The translations under genes and the position numbers were made by a program. Of a DNA stretch of 35,821 nt, positions 17,414 to 26,407 are shown in pieces. The notes under the pieces are model-generated. The model searched no databases, was not told the origin of the DNA, and saw nothing but the letters and a program-made list of their open reading frames with translations. Position 1 is the first letter of the stretch; the number at the start of each line of letters is the position of its first letter. The stretch comes from Burkholderiaceae bacterium (GTDB taxonomy: Bacteria > Pseudomonadota > Gammaproteobacteria > Burkholderiales > Burkholderiaceae), in assembly GCA_021166835.1 (NCBI GenBank), contig JAJPEN010000004.1:1-35821 (forward strand), in the 5' to 3' direction.

Positions 17414-18466
17414 TCAGTAAGGGAACGGCCATAGGCGGTACGACCGCTTCAGGATCGACCATCGGTGCATCAGCCCCTTCGGTTCGAAGATCAGGAAGCA
17501 CGCGATGATTCCGCCGAGAAAGATGTTCATCGCGGCGAACACGACGTCGCCGCCGAGGAACGGAAGGTGCTGGACGATCTGCGGACCGGCCACGGTGATC
17601 GCTTCCTGCACCAGGCGGATCACGACCACACCGACGATCGCGCCGGTGATCGAGCCCATCCCGCCGACGATGATCATCGCGATGAACCAGATCGAGTTGA
17701 ACAGCGTGAACTGGTCGACCGCGACGAAGCGCACGTAGTACGCCCACAAGCCTCCGCCGATTCCCGCGTAGAAAGCGCCGACGAGGAACGCGACCGCCTT
17801 GGTGCGCACGACATCGATGCCCATGATCCCCGACGCGACGTCGTCGTCGCGCACTGCGACGAACGCGCGACCGTGCCGGCTGCGTGCGATTCCGTACGCG
17901 CCGAAGGCCATCAGCGCGCCGACGGCGAGTACGAGCCAGTACAACGAGGTGTCGGTGTCGAAACGCACGCCGAAGAACTGCGCCGGCTGCACGGTGACGC
18001 CGTTCGATCCGCCGAGCCACGACGACGGCAGGTTCAGCACGAGGAAGTGGAACAGGAACTGCGCGGCGATCGTCGTGAGCGCAAGATAGAAACCCTTGAT
18101 GCGCACCGCCGACAGGCCGAAGACGAATCCGAACACCGCCGCGGCACAGCCGCCCACGGGCAAGGCCGCCCAGATCGGCCAGCCCGCCTTCGACGCGAGC
18201 ACCGCGGTCGCATAGGCGCCGACGCCCATGAATGCCGCCTGCCCGAGATTGATCTGGCCGGCCATCCCGGTGGTGATCTGCAGCCCGAGCACGACGACCG
18301 ACGTGATGACGATCGACGTGAGGACGGCCTGCGTGCGCGCCTCGGCGAAGAACGGCAGCAGCGCGAGCAGCGCGAGGAAACCGATCAACCAGATCCACTG
18401 CCCGCGCGTTCGGACGAGCGCGAGATCCCTGCGGAAACTGGTTGCGAATACGCCCGACGGATCCAC
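17414..18466 (-). CDS. livM: HAAT-family ABC transporter permease, LivM type (second system)
   Basis: A 350-aa permease with about nine or ten hydrophobic segments. Motifs: LQITTGMAGQINLGQAAFMG, GVGAYATAVLASK, IKGFYLALTTIAAQF, AVRDDDVASGIMGIDV (ATPase contact loop), IVGGMGSITGAIVG. Starts with GTG at 18466 directly after the livH stop (TGA then GTG), so translation is probably coupled. Forms the channel with LivH. Confidence 0.92.
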   Translation of the reverse strand: MDPSGVFATSFRRDLALVRTRGQWIWLIGFLALLALLPFFAEARTQAVLTSIVITSVVVLGLQITTGMAGQINLGQAAFMGVGAYATAVLASKAGWPIWAALPVGGCAAAVFGFVFGLSAVRIKGFYLALTTIAAQFLFHFLVLNLPSSWLGGSNGVTVQPAQFFGVRFDTDTSLYWLVLAVGALMAFGAYGIARSRHGRAFVAVRDDDVASGIMGIDVVRTKAVAFLVGAFYAGIGGGLWAYYVRFVAVDQFTLFNSIWFIAMIIVGGMGSITGAIVGVVVIRLVQEAITVAGPQIVQHLPFLGGDVVFAAMNIFLGGIIACFLIFEPKGLMHRWSILKRSYRLWPFPY

Positions 18467-19351
18467 TCAAACCCTCTCGATCGTGCGCCAACCGAACATC
18501 CCGGTCGGCCGGATGAACAACACCAGCAGCATGATCACGAAGGGGAGCACCGAACCGACGGCGCCCCCCACGACCGGATCGAGATAGGCGGTAGCCAGGC
18601 CCTGCACGACGCCGACCAGCACGCCGGCCAGCAGCAGCCCGCCGATCGACTCGAGTCCGGCGAGCAGCGCGACAGGCAGTGCGGCCATCCCGATTTCGGA
18701 GGTGAGCAGATTGATCGACTTGCCGCTCAGGTAGACGATGGCCGCGAAGGCGGAAAGCACCGAGCCGAGCACCCACGCGAAGATCAGCGAGCGCCGCACC
18801 GAGATGCCCATCGACATCGCGATCTGGTGATCTTCGGCGACTGCCGTCATCCGCAAGCCTGCGCGGGTGCGGTTGAAGAACCACGACAGCCCGAGTCCGA
18901 TCCCGATCGTGAGCACGCCGCCGAAAAACAGCGAGCGCGAGACCAGGACGTCGCCGACGATGATCGGCGCCAGCGGGAAGACGATCGGGAACGGCTGGAC
19001 CTGCGCGCCGAACAGCACGAGGATCAGGCCGCGGATCAGGATCAGCAGCCCGATCGTCACCATCACCATCGAGAAGATCGACTCGCCGACGAGCCGCGAG
19101 AAGAACAGCCGCTCGATCAGCAGGCCGAACACCGCGGCCGCGACGAACGCGAGCGGAATTCCGAGCCAAAGCGGCAGGCCCTGCGAGACGACCATCCACC
19201 AGACGAGGAAGCCGCCGAAGACGACGAGCTCGCCCTGCGCGAAGTTGAACACCTTCGATGCGCGATAGATGACGACGAAGCCCATCGCGACCAGCGCATA
19301 CAGCAGGCCGACGAGCGCGCCATTGATCAGGTAGTTGACGAAATCGATCAT
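18467..19351 (-). CDS. livH: HAAT-family ABC transporter permease, LivH type (second system)
   Basis: A 294-aa permease starting MIDFVNYLINGALVGLLYAL. Typical motifs are YRASKVFNFAQGELVVFG, the cytoplasmic loop MTAVAEDHQIAMSMGISV and the terminal FIRPTGMFG. The ATG (19349-19351) overlaps the stop of the acyl-CoA ligase by 4 nt. The ligase-livH-livM-binding protein-livF order is a recurring arrangement in betaproteobacteria. Confidence 0.92.
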   Translation of the reverse strand: MIDFVNYLINGALVGLLYALVAMGFVVIYRASKVFNFAQGELVVFGGFLVWWMVVSQGLPLWLGIPLAFVAAAVFGLLIERLFFSRLVGESIFSMVMVTIGLLILIRGLILVLFGAQVQPFPIVFPLAPIIVGDVLVSRSLFFGGVLTIGIGLGLSWFFNRTRAGLRMTAVAEDHQIAMSMGISVRRSLIFAWVLGSVLSAFAAIVYLSGKSINLLTSEIGMAALPVALLAGLESIGGLLLAGVLVGVVQGLATAYLDPVVGGAVGSVLPFVIMLLVLFIRPTGMFGWRTIERV

Positions 19352-21312
19352 GCCGCCTGCCTCGCCTTCGGCGCCGAAGCAGCGTCAGCCGCCGCGGCAT
19401 CGACGTCGTGGATGAAGACGCGTGCGGCGAAGTGGCCGCGACGCCCGTCCTGGTAGGTCACCGCGATCTCGATCGTCGCCTCGGGCGCGCCCGCGTAGAT
19501 CGCCTCGATGATCGGCGCGTAGCGCTCCTCGAGGAACTCGCGGCGCAGCTTGCGCGAACGCGTGAGCTCGCCTTCGTCGGGATCGAGCTCCTTCGGGAAG
19601 TTCGCGAAGCGCCGCACGCGGGCGTGCGCCGGAAGGAAGCCGTTCACGCGCGCGATCTCGCCGCGCAGCAACTCGGCGACTTCCGGTTTCTGCGACAGGT
19701 CGGTGAAGGTGGAGAACGACAGCTTGCGCTCTTCGGCCCAGCGCGAGACGACGTTCATGTCGATGTTGACGAGCGCAGCGACGAACTCTCGCGTCTCGTC
19801 GCCGACGGTCATCAGGTCCTTGATGAAGGGGCTGAAGCGAAGGCGGGTTTCGACGAACTGCGGCGGATACGACTCCGCCGAGCGCAGCCGACGAAGATCG
19901 GAGATGCGCTCGAGGAACACGAGCTCGCCGCGCTCGGTGCGCGTGACCGCGTCGCCCGTGCGATACCAGCCGTCGACGACGCGCTCGGCGAGCGCCTCTG
20001 GCCGGCGGTAGTAGCCGCGGAAGAACGAGCCGCCGCGCACGAGCAGTTCGTCGCCGTCTCCCAGCTTCCACTCCAGCGCGGGGCCCGCCTCGGGATGCGC
20101 CGGCATCCAGTGGCCGACGGTCTCGAGGTCGTAGCGCTCGCCCTGGTGGCAGGTGAGCAGCCCGATCTCCGTGGAGCCGTAGATGTTGCGCAACGGGACG
20201 CCTAAAGCGTGGAACAGGCGGAAGACGTCGGGCGCCATCGTCGAGCCGCCGCAGAATGCGATCCGGATGCGCGTGAGCCCGAGCTGATCGCGCAACGGAC
20301 GCAGAACGAGCGCCTCGGCGAGCGGGTACGCGAGATGCGCCGTTGCCGGAATCGGTCGCCCCTCGAGCCGCGCGACGTTCACCGCGTGCCCGATCGACAG
20401 ACCCCATTCGTAGACATTGCGGCGCATCGGACCCGCATCGAGCATGCGCGCCTGCATCGTTGCCGCAAGGTTCTCCCATTGCCGGGGCGCGAAGGTCATC
20501 GCCTCGACCGCGAGCTCGCGGATGTTCTCGAGTACCTGCTCCGGGCCCTCGGGAAAGTTCACCACCATCGGCAACGCGACACCCATCGCAATGCCGAAGA
20601 TCTGCTCGGTAGCCCATGCGGGCGAGATGTAGGTCAGGTATTCGAGTCCCGGTCGGGCGCCGGTGGACGCGATCGTCCGGTGCACGTTGTCGATCAGGTA
20701 GCGGTGCGAAAGGACGACGCCCTTGGGCTTGCCCGTCGTACCCGACGTGTACGACAGCACGGCGGTTTCGTCCGGGTCGCCGGCGGCGACGAGCTCGCGA
20801 TACCGGGCGGGCTCGCGCGCATGCAAGTCGCGCCCGCGCTGCTGGATCGACGCAAAGGTGTGCAGCCCTTCCTGGCGGTACGACCACATCCCGGTGTCGT
20901 CCCAGTAGACGATCGAGCGCAACAACGGCAGCTCGTCGCGGATGGCGAGCCCCTTGTCGACCTGCTCCTGGTCCTGTGCGAACAGGTAGACCGACTCGCT
21001 GTCGGACAGCAGGTAGTGCACCTCCGTTGCGGTGAGATCGGGGTACAGCGAAACGACCTTGCAGCCGAGCGCCTGCGCGGCAAGCTCGGTCCAGAAGTGC
21101 TCCGGCTCGTTCTCGCCGATGATCGCAACCGTCTCGCCCCGCTCGATGCCGACCGCGGCAAGGCCCAGAGCCAGCGCGCGCACTTCGTCGCGCACTTTCG
21201 CGAACGAGAATTCACGCCAGATTCCGCGGTACTTGTGGCGCTGCGAGAGCCGATCGGGGGTGGCGTCGGCGTGCGCGTCGAGAATCTGCGGAAGGGTGCG
21301 CATCGGAAGCAT
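19348..21312 (-). CDS. Long-chain-type AMP-forming acyl-CoA synthetase
   Basis: A 654-aa ANL ligase of the large FAA1-like class (others in this window are 504-535 aa). P-loop YTSGTTGKPKG (about 192-202), YGSTEIG (A5), WYRTGD and a C-terminal domain ending FPKELDPDEGELTRSRKLRR in place of the usual GK A10 pattern, which is normal for this class. Embedded between livG and livH with 1- and 4-nt overlaps, so activation is tied to import, a vectorial acylation arrangement. Expected to act on a large or hydrophobic acid such as a long-chain or polycyclic acid; this is inference from class. Confidence 0.89.
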   Translation of the reverse strand: MLPMRTLPQILDAHADATPDRLSQRHKYRGIWREFSFAKVRDEVRALALGLAAVGIERGETVAIIGENEPEHFWTELAAQALGCKVVSLYPDLTATEVHYLLSDSESVYLFAQDQEQVDKGLAIRDELPLLRSIVYWDDTGMWSYRQEGLHTFASIQQRGRDLHAREPARYRELVAAGDPDETAVLSYTSGTTGKPKGVVLSHRYLIDNVHRTIASTGARPGLEYLTYISPAWATEQIFGIAMGVALPMVVNFPEGPEQVLENIRELAVEAMTFAPRQWENLAATMQARMLDAGPMRRNVYEWGLSIGHAVNVARLEGRPIPATAHLAYPLAEALVLRPLRDQLGLTRIRIAFCGGSTMAPDVFRLFHALGVPLRNIYGSTEIGLLTCHQGERYDLETVGHWMPAHPEAGPALEWKLGDGDELLVRGGSFFRGYYRRPEALAERVVDGWYRTGDAVTRTERGELVFLERISDLRRLRSAESYPPQFVETRLRFSPFIKDLMTVGDETREFVAALVNIDMNVVSRWAEERKLSFSTFTDLSQKPEVAELLRGEIARVNGFLPAHARVRRFANFPKELDPDEGELTRSRKLRREFLEERYAPIIEAIYAGAPEATIEIAVTYQDGRRGHFAARVFIHDVDAAAADAASAPKARQAA

Positions 21313-22145
21313 CAGCGGTCTCCCTCGCCGAGATAGGCCTTCAGCACCGCGGGATCGCGCTGGATCTCGTGCGGCGTTCCCTCGGCGATCCTGCGTCCGA
21401 AGTCGAGCACGACGATGCGCTCGGCCAGATCCATGACGACGCCCATGTCGTGCTCGACGAGCACGACCGGCAGGCGCCGCGCCTCGCGCACGTCGAGGAT
21501 GAAGCGGGCGAGATCCTCCTTCTCCTCGACGTTCATTCCCGCCATCGGCTCGTCCATCAGCAGGATCCGCGGCTCCTGTGCGAGCGCGCGCCCGAGATCG
21601 ACGCGCTTGCGCAGGCCGTAGCCGAGGCTGCCGACGGTGCGATGGCGGATCGTCTCGATCTCGAGGAATTCGATGATCTCCTCGACGATCTCGCGATGGC
21701 GGATCTCCTCGGCGCGCGACGGGCCGAACCAGACGAACGACGCCGGCAGCGTCGAACGCATGTGGATGTGCCGCCCGACCATGATGTTCTCGACCACGGT
21801 CATGCCGGAGAAGATATGCGTTCCCTGGAACGTGCGCGCGACGCCGTGACGGGCGATCCGGTGTACCGGAGCGCCGCTGATGTCGCGGCCGCCGAGCAGG
21901 ATCCGACCCTGCTGCGGACGATAGAAGCCGCTCAGGCAGTTCATCAGCGACGTCTTGCCGGCGCCGTTCGGGCCGATCACGGCAAGCAGCTCGTCGTCGC
22001 GCACGTCGACCGACACTTCGCTCAGCGCGACGACGCCCCCGAAGCGCAACGTTACCGCCTCGGCCGCGAGCGCGACGCCCTTCGCGCGGCCTGCTCCTTC
22101 AACGGGTGCCGCCATGCCGCTCGGCGGGAAAGGAAGCGCGCTCAA
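21312..22145 (-). CDS. livG: HAAT-family ABC transporter ATPase, LivG type (second system)
   Basis: About 277 aa. Walker A GPNGAGKTS, Walker B LLMDEPMAGM, VLVEHDMGVVMD with the switch histidine. The signature is LGYGLRKRVDLGRAL, a known LivG variation of LSGGQ. The start is TTG at 22145 with GGAGG just upstream; ATG at 22115 (MAAPVEG) is an alternative. The TGA stop overlaps the ligase ATG by one base (TGATG). Part of operon B. Confidence 0.9.
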   Translation of the reverse strand: MSALPFPPSGMAAPVEGAGRAKGVALAAEAVTLRFGGVVALSEVSVDVRDDELLAVIGPNGAGKTSLMNCLSGFYRPQQGRILLGGRDISGAPVHRIARHGVARTFQGTHIFSGMTVVENIMVGRHIHMRSTLPASFVWFGPSRAEEIRHREIVEEIIEFLEIETIRHRTVGSLGYGLRKRVDLGRALAQEPRILLMDEPMAGMNVEEKEDLARFILDVREARRLPVVLVEHDMGVVMDLAERIVVLDFGRRIAEGTPHEIQRDPAVLKAYLGEGDR

Positions 22146-22220
22146 GCCGCCTCCACGAGATCCGTCTGCGTCATCCCTGGTCTCCTTGTCCGCGCGGCGT
22201 CTTTTCGCGCCGCTGCGCCG

Positions 22221-22991
22221 TTAACGTGTACCGACCCGCCCTCCGCCGTCGACGCTGATCGTCGTCGCGTTCAGATACGGGTTCTCGACGATGTGCCGGA
22301 CGAGCCCCGCGAACTCGGGCGGCTGCCCCATCCTGCGCGGGAACAGCACCATGTTGTCGATGAGGTTCTGCGAAACTTTCGGCGGCATCGCGGCCGACAT
22401 GCCGGTCTCGAACAGGCCCGGCGCAATCGAGACGACGCGAATGCCATGCTCGGCGAGATCGCGTGCGATCGGCAGCGTCATGCCGACGACCGCCGCCTTG
22501 CTCGCGCTATACGCGGCCTGGCCCATCTGCCCCTGCCAGGCGGCGCCCGAGGCAGTGTTGACGATCACGCCCCGCTCGCCGCTGTCGTCCGGATCGTTGC
22601 GCGTCATCGCGAGCGCCGCGTGCCGGATCGCGTGAAAGCTGCCGCTCAGGTTCACCGCGAGCACCTGATCCCATAGCTCGACGGGAAACAGCTGCCCGCG
22701 CGAAATCGTCTTGCTCGGTCCGAGGATGCCCGCGCAGTTGACGAGGACGTGCAACGCGCCTTCGAGCTCGAGCGCCCTCGCCACGGCAGCGCCGATCGCC
22801 TCTTCGTCGGAGACGTCGAGCGCGAGGGCATGAACGCCGCTTCCCAGCGGTTCGACCGCCTGCTCGAGCGCGCTCGCGTCGATGTCCGTCGCGATGATGC
22901 GTGCACCCGCATCGTTCAGCACCCTGCACGTCGCGAGACCGAGACCCGACGCCGCACCGGTCACGAACGCCACTCTTCCCTGCAACTGCAT
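22221..22991 (-). CDS. SDR, 3-hydroxyacyl-CoA dehydrogenase type 2-like
   Basis: A 256-aa [11 protein letters not shown] (11-18), D36 (NAD preference), NCAG (85-88), serine in [13 protein letters not shown] (Y161, K165). The overall pattern, including [14 protein letters not shown] and [14 protein letters not shown] tail, matches the HSD17B10/3-hydroxyacyl-CoA dehydrogenase type 2 group, which in animals oxidises 2-methyl-3-hydroxyacyl-CoA. That fits a branched-chain route. ATG at 22991; 30 nt after the thiolase gene and 75 nt before livG in operon B. Confidence 0.88.
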   Translation of the reverse strand: MQLQGRVAFVTGAASGLGLATCRVLNDAGARIIATDIDASALEQAVEPLGSGVHALALDVSDEEAIGAAVARALELEGALHVLVNCAGILGPSKTISRGQLFPVELWDQVLAVNLSGSFHAIRHAALAMTRNDPDDSGERGVIVNTASGAAWQGQMGQAAYSASKAAVVGMTLPIARDLAEHGIRVVSIAPGLFETGMSAAMPPKVSQNLIDNMVLFPRRMGQPPEFAGLVRHIVENPYLNATTISVDGGGRVGTR

Positions 22992-23021
22992 TTCGTTTCC
23001 CTCCGATCGATGCGCCGGCGC

Positions 23022-24260
23022 TCAGCGACCGAGAATGGTGACGCAGGCGACCGCCTCTTCGATCCCCTGCAGCCCGCCGCCGTTCTCGGCGAGCGCGATG
23101 CGTGCGCCCTCTACCTGCCGTGCACCGGCTTCGCCGCGCAGTTGCGCCACCAGCTCGTGAATCTGCCCGAGGCCGGTTGCGCCGACCGGGTGCCCCTTCG
23201 ACTCGAGACCGCCCGACGGGTTTACGGGAATGCGACCGCCGATCGTCGTGTCGCCGCGCTCCGATACGGGCCCGCCTTCGCCGAATTCACAGAACCCGAG
23301 GTTCTCGATCTGGATGATCTCGCCCATCGCCGTGGCGTCGTGCACCTCGGCCACCGAGACGTCTTCGGGTGCGACGCCGGCCTGCTCGTATGCCCGACGT
23401 GCGGCGAGTGCGGTGCAGTGGCTTCGGAACTCCGAGTCGTCGCGATCGGAGCCGGTCTGCACGACGCTCGCCAGGACCCGGATCACCCGCGAAGGATCGA
23501 TGCCGAGCCTCGTTAACCCGGCCTTGGTGCACAGCACCGCTGCAGCCGCGCCGTCGGAGATCGGCGAGCACATCGGCAGCGTGAGCGGATACGTGATCGG
23601 CGGCGCGGCAAGCACTTCCTCGATCGTGTACGGGTTGCGGTACTGCGACAGCGGGTTGTGCACCGAGTGCCGGTGGTTCTTCGCTGCGACCGCCGCGAGC
23701 TGTCGCTGCGTCGTGCCGAAGCGCTTCATGTGCGCTCGCGAGAACGCCGCGTAGACGTCCATGAACACGCTGTACGGTTTCGCAGAGGTCGTCCCCGGCG
23801 GCACCTCCACGCCCTTGCCGAGTTCGAGCAGACGCTCGCGGATCTTCTCGGCCTCGTGGACGTCCCAGGCGCTGTCGAACACGGAGAACATGCGGTCGCG
23901 ATCCGCGGAGTACATCTTCTCCGCACCGACGGCGAGCACGACGTCGGCCGCGCCCGCGCGCAGGTGCGTGTGCGCAAGAACGAACGCCGACGAGCCGCTC
24001 GCGCAGGCGTTCTCGACGTTCACGACGCCGATGCCGCCGATCCCCATCGAGCGCAGCGCGACCTGCCCCCGGATCATGTGCTGGCCTTCCATGTGGCCCT
24101 GCGAGGCATTGGCGAAGAAGGCGGCCTGCAAGGCCGATTTCTCCGTCCCTGCGTCGTCGAGCGCCGCCTCGACCGCCTGGCGCACGAGGGTCTTCATGTC
24201 GATGTCGAGATGACGACCGAAAGGCGTCATTCCGGTGCCGACCACATAAATCTCGCCCAT
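23022..24260 (-). CDS. Thiolase-family protein (SCP2/lipid-transfer type)
   Basis: A 412-aa thiolase, first gene of operon B. Nucleophile in NVENACASGSS (C86), HDATAMGE, NPSGGLESKGHPVGATG. As in SCPx-type and Ltp aldolases the classical second C-terminal cysteine motif is not evident; the end reads ENGGGLQGIEEAVACVTIL. It differs clearly from the SCPx homologue of operon A, so the two likely act at different steps or on different chain lengths. Such proteins often work with a small DUF35 zinc-ribbon partner, but none is visible here. Retro-aldol cleavage is an alternative to thiolysis. Operator and promoter lie just upstream at 24307-24336. Confidence 0.87.
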   Translation of the reverse strand: MGEIYVVGTGMTPFGRHLDIDMKTLVRQAVEAALDDAGTEKSALQAAFFANASQGHMEGQHMIRGQVALRSMGIGGIGVVNVENACASGSSAFVLAHTHLRAGAADVVLAVGAEKMYSADRDRMFSVFDSAWDVHEAEKIRERLLELGKGVEVPPGTTSAKPYSVFMDVYAAFSRAHMKRFGTTQRQLAAVAAKNHRHSVHNPLSQYRNPYTIEEVLAAPPITYPLTLPMCSPISDGAAAAVLCTKAGLTRLGIDPSRVIRVLASVVQTGSDRDDSEFRSHCTALAARRAYEQAGVAPEDVSVAEVHDATAMGEIIQIENLGFCEFGEGGPVSERGDTTIGGRIPVNPSGGLESKGHPVGATGLGQIHELVAQLRGEAGARQVEGARIALAENGGGLQGIEEAVACVTILGR

Positions 24261-24306
24261 CGGTACTTCTCCTGACCCGCACCGCTATCGCCGGCCGGTC
24301 GTTTCG

Positions 24307-24336
24307 ATACTAACCTCGGTTCTACCCGGCAGTCAC
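24307..24336 (-). promoter_or_regulatory. Promoter/operator of operon B
   Basis: On the minus strand GTGACT (24331-24336) and TAGTAT (24307-24312) are separated by 18 nt and resemble -35/-10 boxes. The -35 lies at the edge of GTGACTGCCGGGTAGA (plus 24321-24336), which matches the (T/G)ACT-N4-(A/G)GTA operator core. Located in the 115-nt gap before the operon B thiolase. Confidence 0.6.
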
Positions 24337-24375
24337 CAATACGCCGCACGGGTAATCCCGACCTTCTTTCCCCGG

Positions 24376-25476
24376 TTACTGCCCGTCGGACGTCGCCACC
24401 GGCTCGTTCGCCGCGTGAAGATCGACGAAGCGAAGCGAACGTGCGACGGCGATCTCGCCGTCGTTCGATATCGAGAACAGCCCTCGCGCGCGGTTGTGCG
24501 GGTGCGCCTGCGCCTCCGCCAGCGTCAGCACGGGCGCGTAGCACGCATCGGTACCCTCGAGCAGCGCGTTCCAGTGTTCGAGAGGCTCAGACGCGAACAG
24601 CGAGCGCAGCCGCTCTTTCAGCGCCGGCCATTCGCTGCGATTCCATTGGCGCGCGGGATCGACGTCGTCGAAGCCGACGCGCTGCAACAGCTCGCGGTAG
24701 AACTGCGGCTCGATGGCGCCGATCGAAAGATGGCGTCCGTCGGCGCACGTGTAGGTGTCGTAGAACGGGGAGTCGTGAAAAACGCTAGGTCGATTTCCGT
24801 CGACCTCGCCGGTCGATCGCAGCAACAGCACCAGCGGCGAGAGCATCGCGAGCGCGTCGACGATCGCGGCGTCGACGATGCTGCCACGCCCTTCGCGTTG
24901 TGCGCGATTCAGCGCGCAGGCGATACCGCAGACCATCGCGAGGGCGCCGACGGCATCCCCGACGACGGTCGGCGGCGTCCGCGGCGCCTGCCCGGCAGGA
25001 GCGGCCAGCGACAGGAGACCGCTGAGCGCGATGTAGTTGAGATCGTGGCCGGCGGCGGCCGACAGCGGGCCGTCCTGTCCCCAGCCGGTCATCCGCGCAT
25101 AGACGAGACGCGCGTTGACGTTCGCGCACTCGGCAGGGCCGAGACCGAGGCGCTCCATGATGCCCGGCCGGTATCCCTCGACCAGGACGTCGGCTTCGGC
25201 AACGAGATCGAGCGCCCGCACCACGCCCTCGCGACTCTTCAGGTCCAGCTCGACGATCCGCTTTCCCTTCAGCAACGGCCCATCGGGCGAAGGCGTCATC
25301 TCGGGCGGCAGTCCGCTCTTCGTCGGCCGCGCAACGAGGGTCACGCGGGCACCGAGGTCGACCAGCATGCGTCCGGCCAGAGGCGCGGGACCGATCCCCT
25401 CGAACTCGACGATCCGGACGCCGCGCAGCGGTGCGCAGGTGAGCTCCTCACGACGGGCATCGAATTCCGGATTCAC
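24376..25476 (-). CDS. Alpha-methylacyl-CoA racemase-like protein (CaiB/BaiF family III)
   Basis: A 366-aa CoA-transferase family III protein with racemase hallmarks: FEGIGPAPLAG at the N terminus, GHDLNYIALSG (H144), VGDAVGALA (D174) and GAIEPQFY (glutamate at about 256), which correspond to the acid/base residues and signature of AMACR/MCR. Such enzymes epimerise (2R)- and (2S)-2-methylacyl-CoA so that the S form can be dehydrogenated. That ties the locus to 2-methyl-branched acids. A formyl/succinyl-CoA transferase activity is less likely given GAIEPQF. Start GTG at 25476 after AGGAG at 7 nt. Own promoter upstream; read-through into operon B is possible. Confidence 0.87.
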   Translation of the reverse strand: MNPEFDARREELTCAPLRGVRIVEFEGIGPAPLAGRMLVDLGARVTLVARPTKSGLPPEMTPSPDGPLLKGKRIVELDLKSREGVVRALDLVAEADVLVEGYRPGIMERLGLGPAECANVNARLVYARMTGWGQDGPLSAAAGHDLNYIALSGLLSLAAPAGQAPRTPPTVVGDAVGALAMVCGIACALNRAQREGRGSIVDAAIVDALAMLSPLVLLLRSTGEVDGNRPSVFHDSPFYDTYTCADGRHLSIGAIEPQFYRELLQRVGFDDVDPARQWNRSEWPALKERLRSLFASEPLEHWNALLEGTDACYAPVLTLAEAQAHPHNRARGLFSISNDGEIAVARSLRFVDLHAANEPVATSDGQ

Positions 25477-25510
25477 GCGCTTCTCCTACGAATCCCGGCG
25501 GGTTTCGGGC

Positions 25511-25540
25511 ATCATAGCAGTCGTTTTACTTTTGAGTAAA
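25511..25540 (-). promoter_or_regulatory. Promoter with perfect palindromic operator
   Basis: TTTACTTTTGAGTAAA (25525-25540) is a 16-bp palindrome with perfect 6-bp arms. On the minus strand its TTTACT (25535-25540) is an 18-nt spacer away from TATGAT (25511-25516), a good -35/-10 pair for the racemase gene. The site lies in the divergent gap to the plus-strand crotonase at 25591 and may control both. It is the most symmetrical copy of the shared operator. Confidence 0.7.
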
Positions 25541-25590
25541 TAGATGAGCGCGTCGGACGAACGATCGCGCCCCTTTGGAGAGGAGTCGAG

Positions 25591-26373
25591 ATGGACGACG
25601 TGCTGACCGCCGTGCGCGACGGGGCCCTGTGGATCACCCTGAACCGCCCCGACGCCATGAACGCCCTTACACCGGACGTTCTCTCGGCGATCGACGCCGC
25701 GTTGGACGCCGCCGCGTCGGGCGACGCAGTACGCTCGGTGGTGCTCACCGGCAGCGGCCGCGCGTTCTGCGCCGGCGCCGACCTGAAGTACGTGCGCGCA
25801 CAATCCGACGAAGGCGCCGGTGCTACCGACCGCTTCCTTCGCCAGGTGCTGGACACGATGAACCGCCTGGAGCGGTTCCCGATGCCGGTGATCGCCGCGG
25901 TCAACGGCCTCGCGCTCGCCGGCGGACTCGAACTCGTGCTGTGCTGCGATCTCGTCGTCGCCGCCCGCTCGGCGAAGCTCGGCGATGCCCACGCCAATTA
26001 CGGACTTCTGCCGGGCGGCGGCGCTTCGGTGCGCCTGCCGAGAAAGATCGGTCCGACGCGGGCGAAGTACCTGTTCTTCACGGGCGAGTTCGTGGCCGCC
26101 GAGGAGCTGGTCGCGGCAGGCCTCGTCAACGTCGTCGTCGACGACGCGCAGCTCGTCACGGCAACCGGAGCGCTCGCGGCGAAGATCGCATCGAAGAGCC
26201 CTGCCGGCCTTCGTCGGATGAAACAGCTGGTGAACGACGGGCTCGAGCAGCCGATCGAGACGGCGCTGCGTCTCGAACTGCTCACCTGCGAAGCGCACGC
26301 GCACAGCGAGGACATGAAGGAAGGGCTCGCTGCCTTCGAAGGCAAGCGAAAGCCCGTGTTTTGCGATCGTTAA
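25591..26373 (+). CDS. Enoyl-CoA hydratase/isomerase-family protein
   Basis: A 260-aa crotonase. Oxyanion loops FCAGADLKYV and VNGLALAGGLELVLCCDL are intact, with the first catalytic glutamate (GGLE) present. The second (PE in LxPEIxLG) is replaced: the aligned stretch is DAHANYGLLPGGGASVRLPR. One-glutamate crotonases often act as isomerases or hydrolases, so hydration is likely but not certain. ATG at 25591 follows GGAG GAG spacing of about 6-10 nt. Divergent from the racemase gene and convergent with operon C. Confidence 0.87.
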   Translation: MDDVLTAVRDGALWITLNRPDAMNALTPDVLSAIDAALDAAASGDAVRSVVLTGSGRAFCAGADLKYVRAQSDEGAGATDRFLRQVLDTMNRLERFPMPVIAAVNGLALAGGLELVLCCDLVVAARSAKLGDAHANYGLLPGGGASVRLPRKIGPTRAKYLFFTGEFVAAEELVAAGLVNVVVDDAQLVTATGALAAKIASKSPAGLRRMKQLVNDGLEQPIETALRLELLTCEAHAHSEDMKEGLAAFEGKRKPVFCDR

Positions 26374-26407
26374 TGTCCCTGCGGCGCAGTCGCTGCGGAA
26401 TACGACG

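Noticed and set aside
17465..19456. A 663-aa plus-strand open frame opposite the second livH/livM
   Set aside because: Composition is extreme in charged residues and mirrors the hydrophobic permease codons; the minus-strand permeases have clear family motifs.
26385..26397. CGCAG-TCG-CTGCG hairpin between convergent crotonase and AMP-binding genes
   Set aside because: Only five base pairs and no T-tract.
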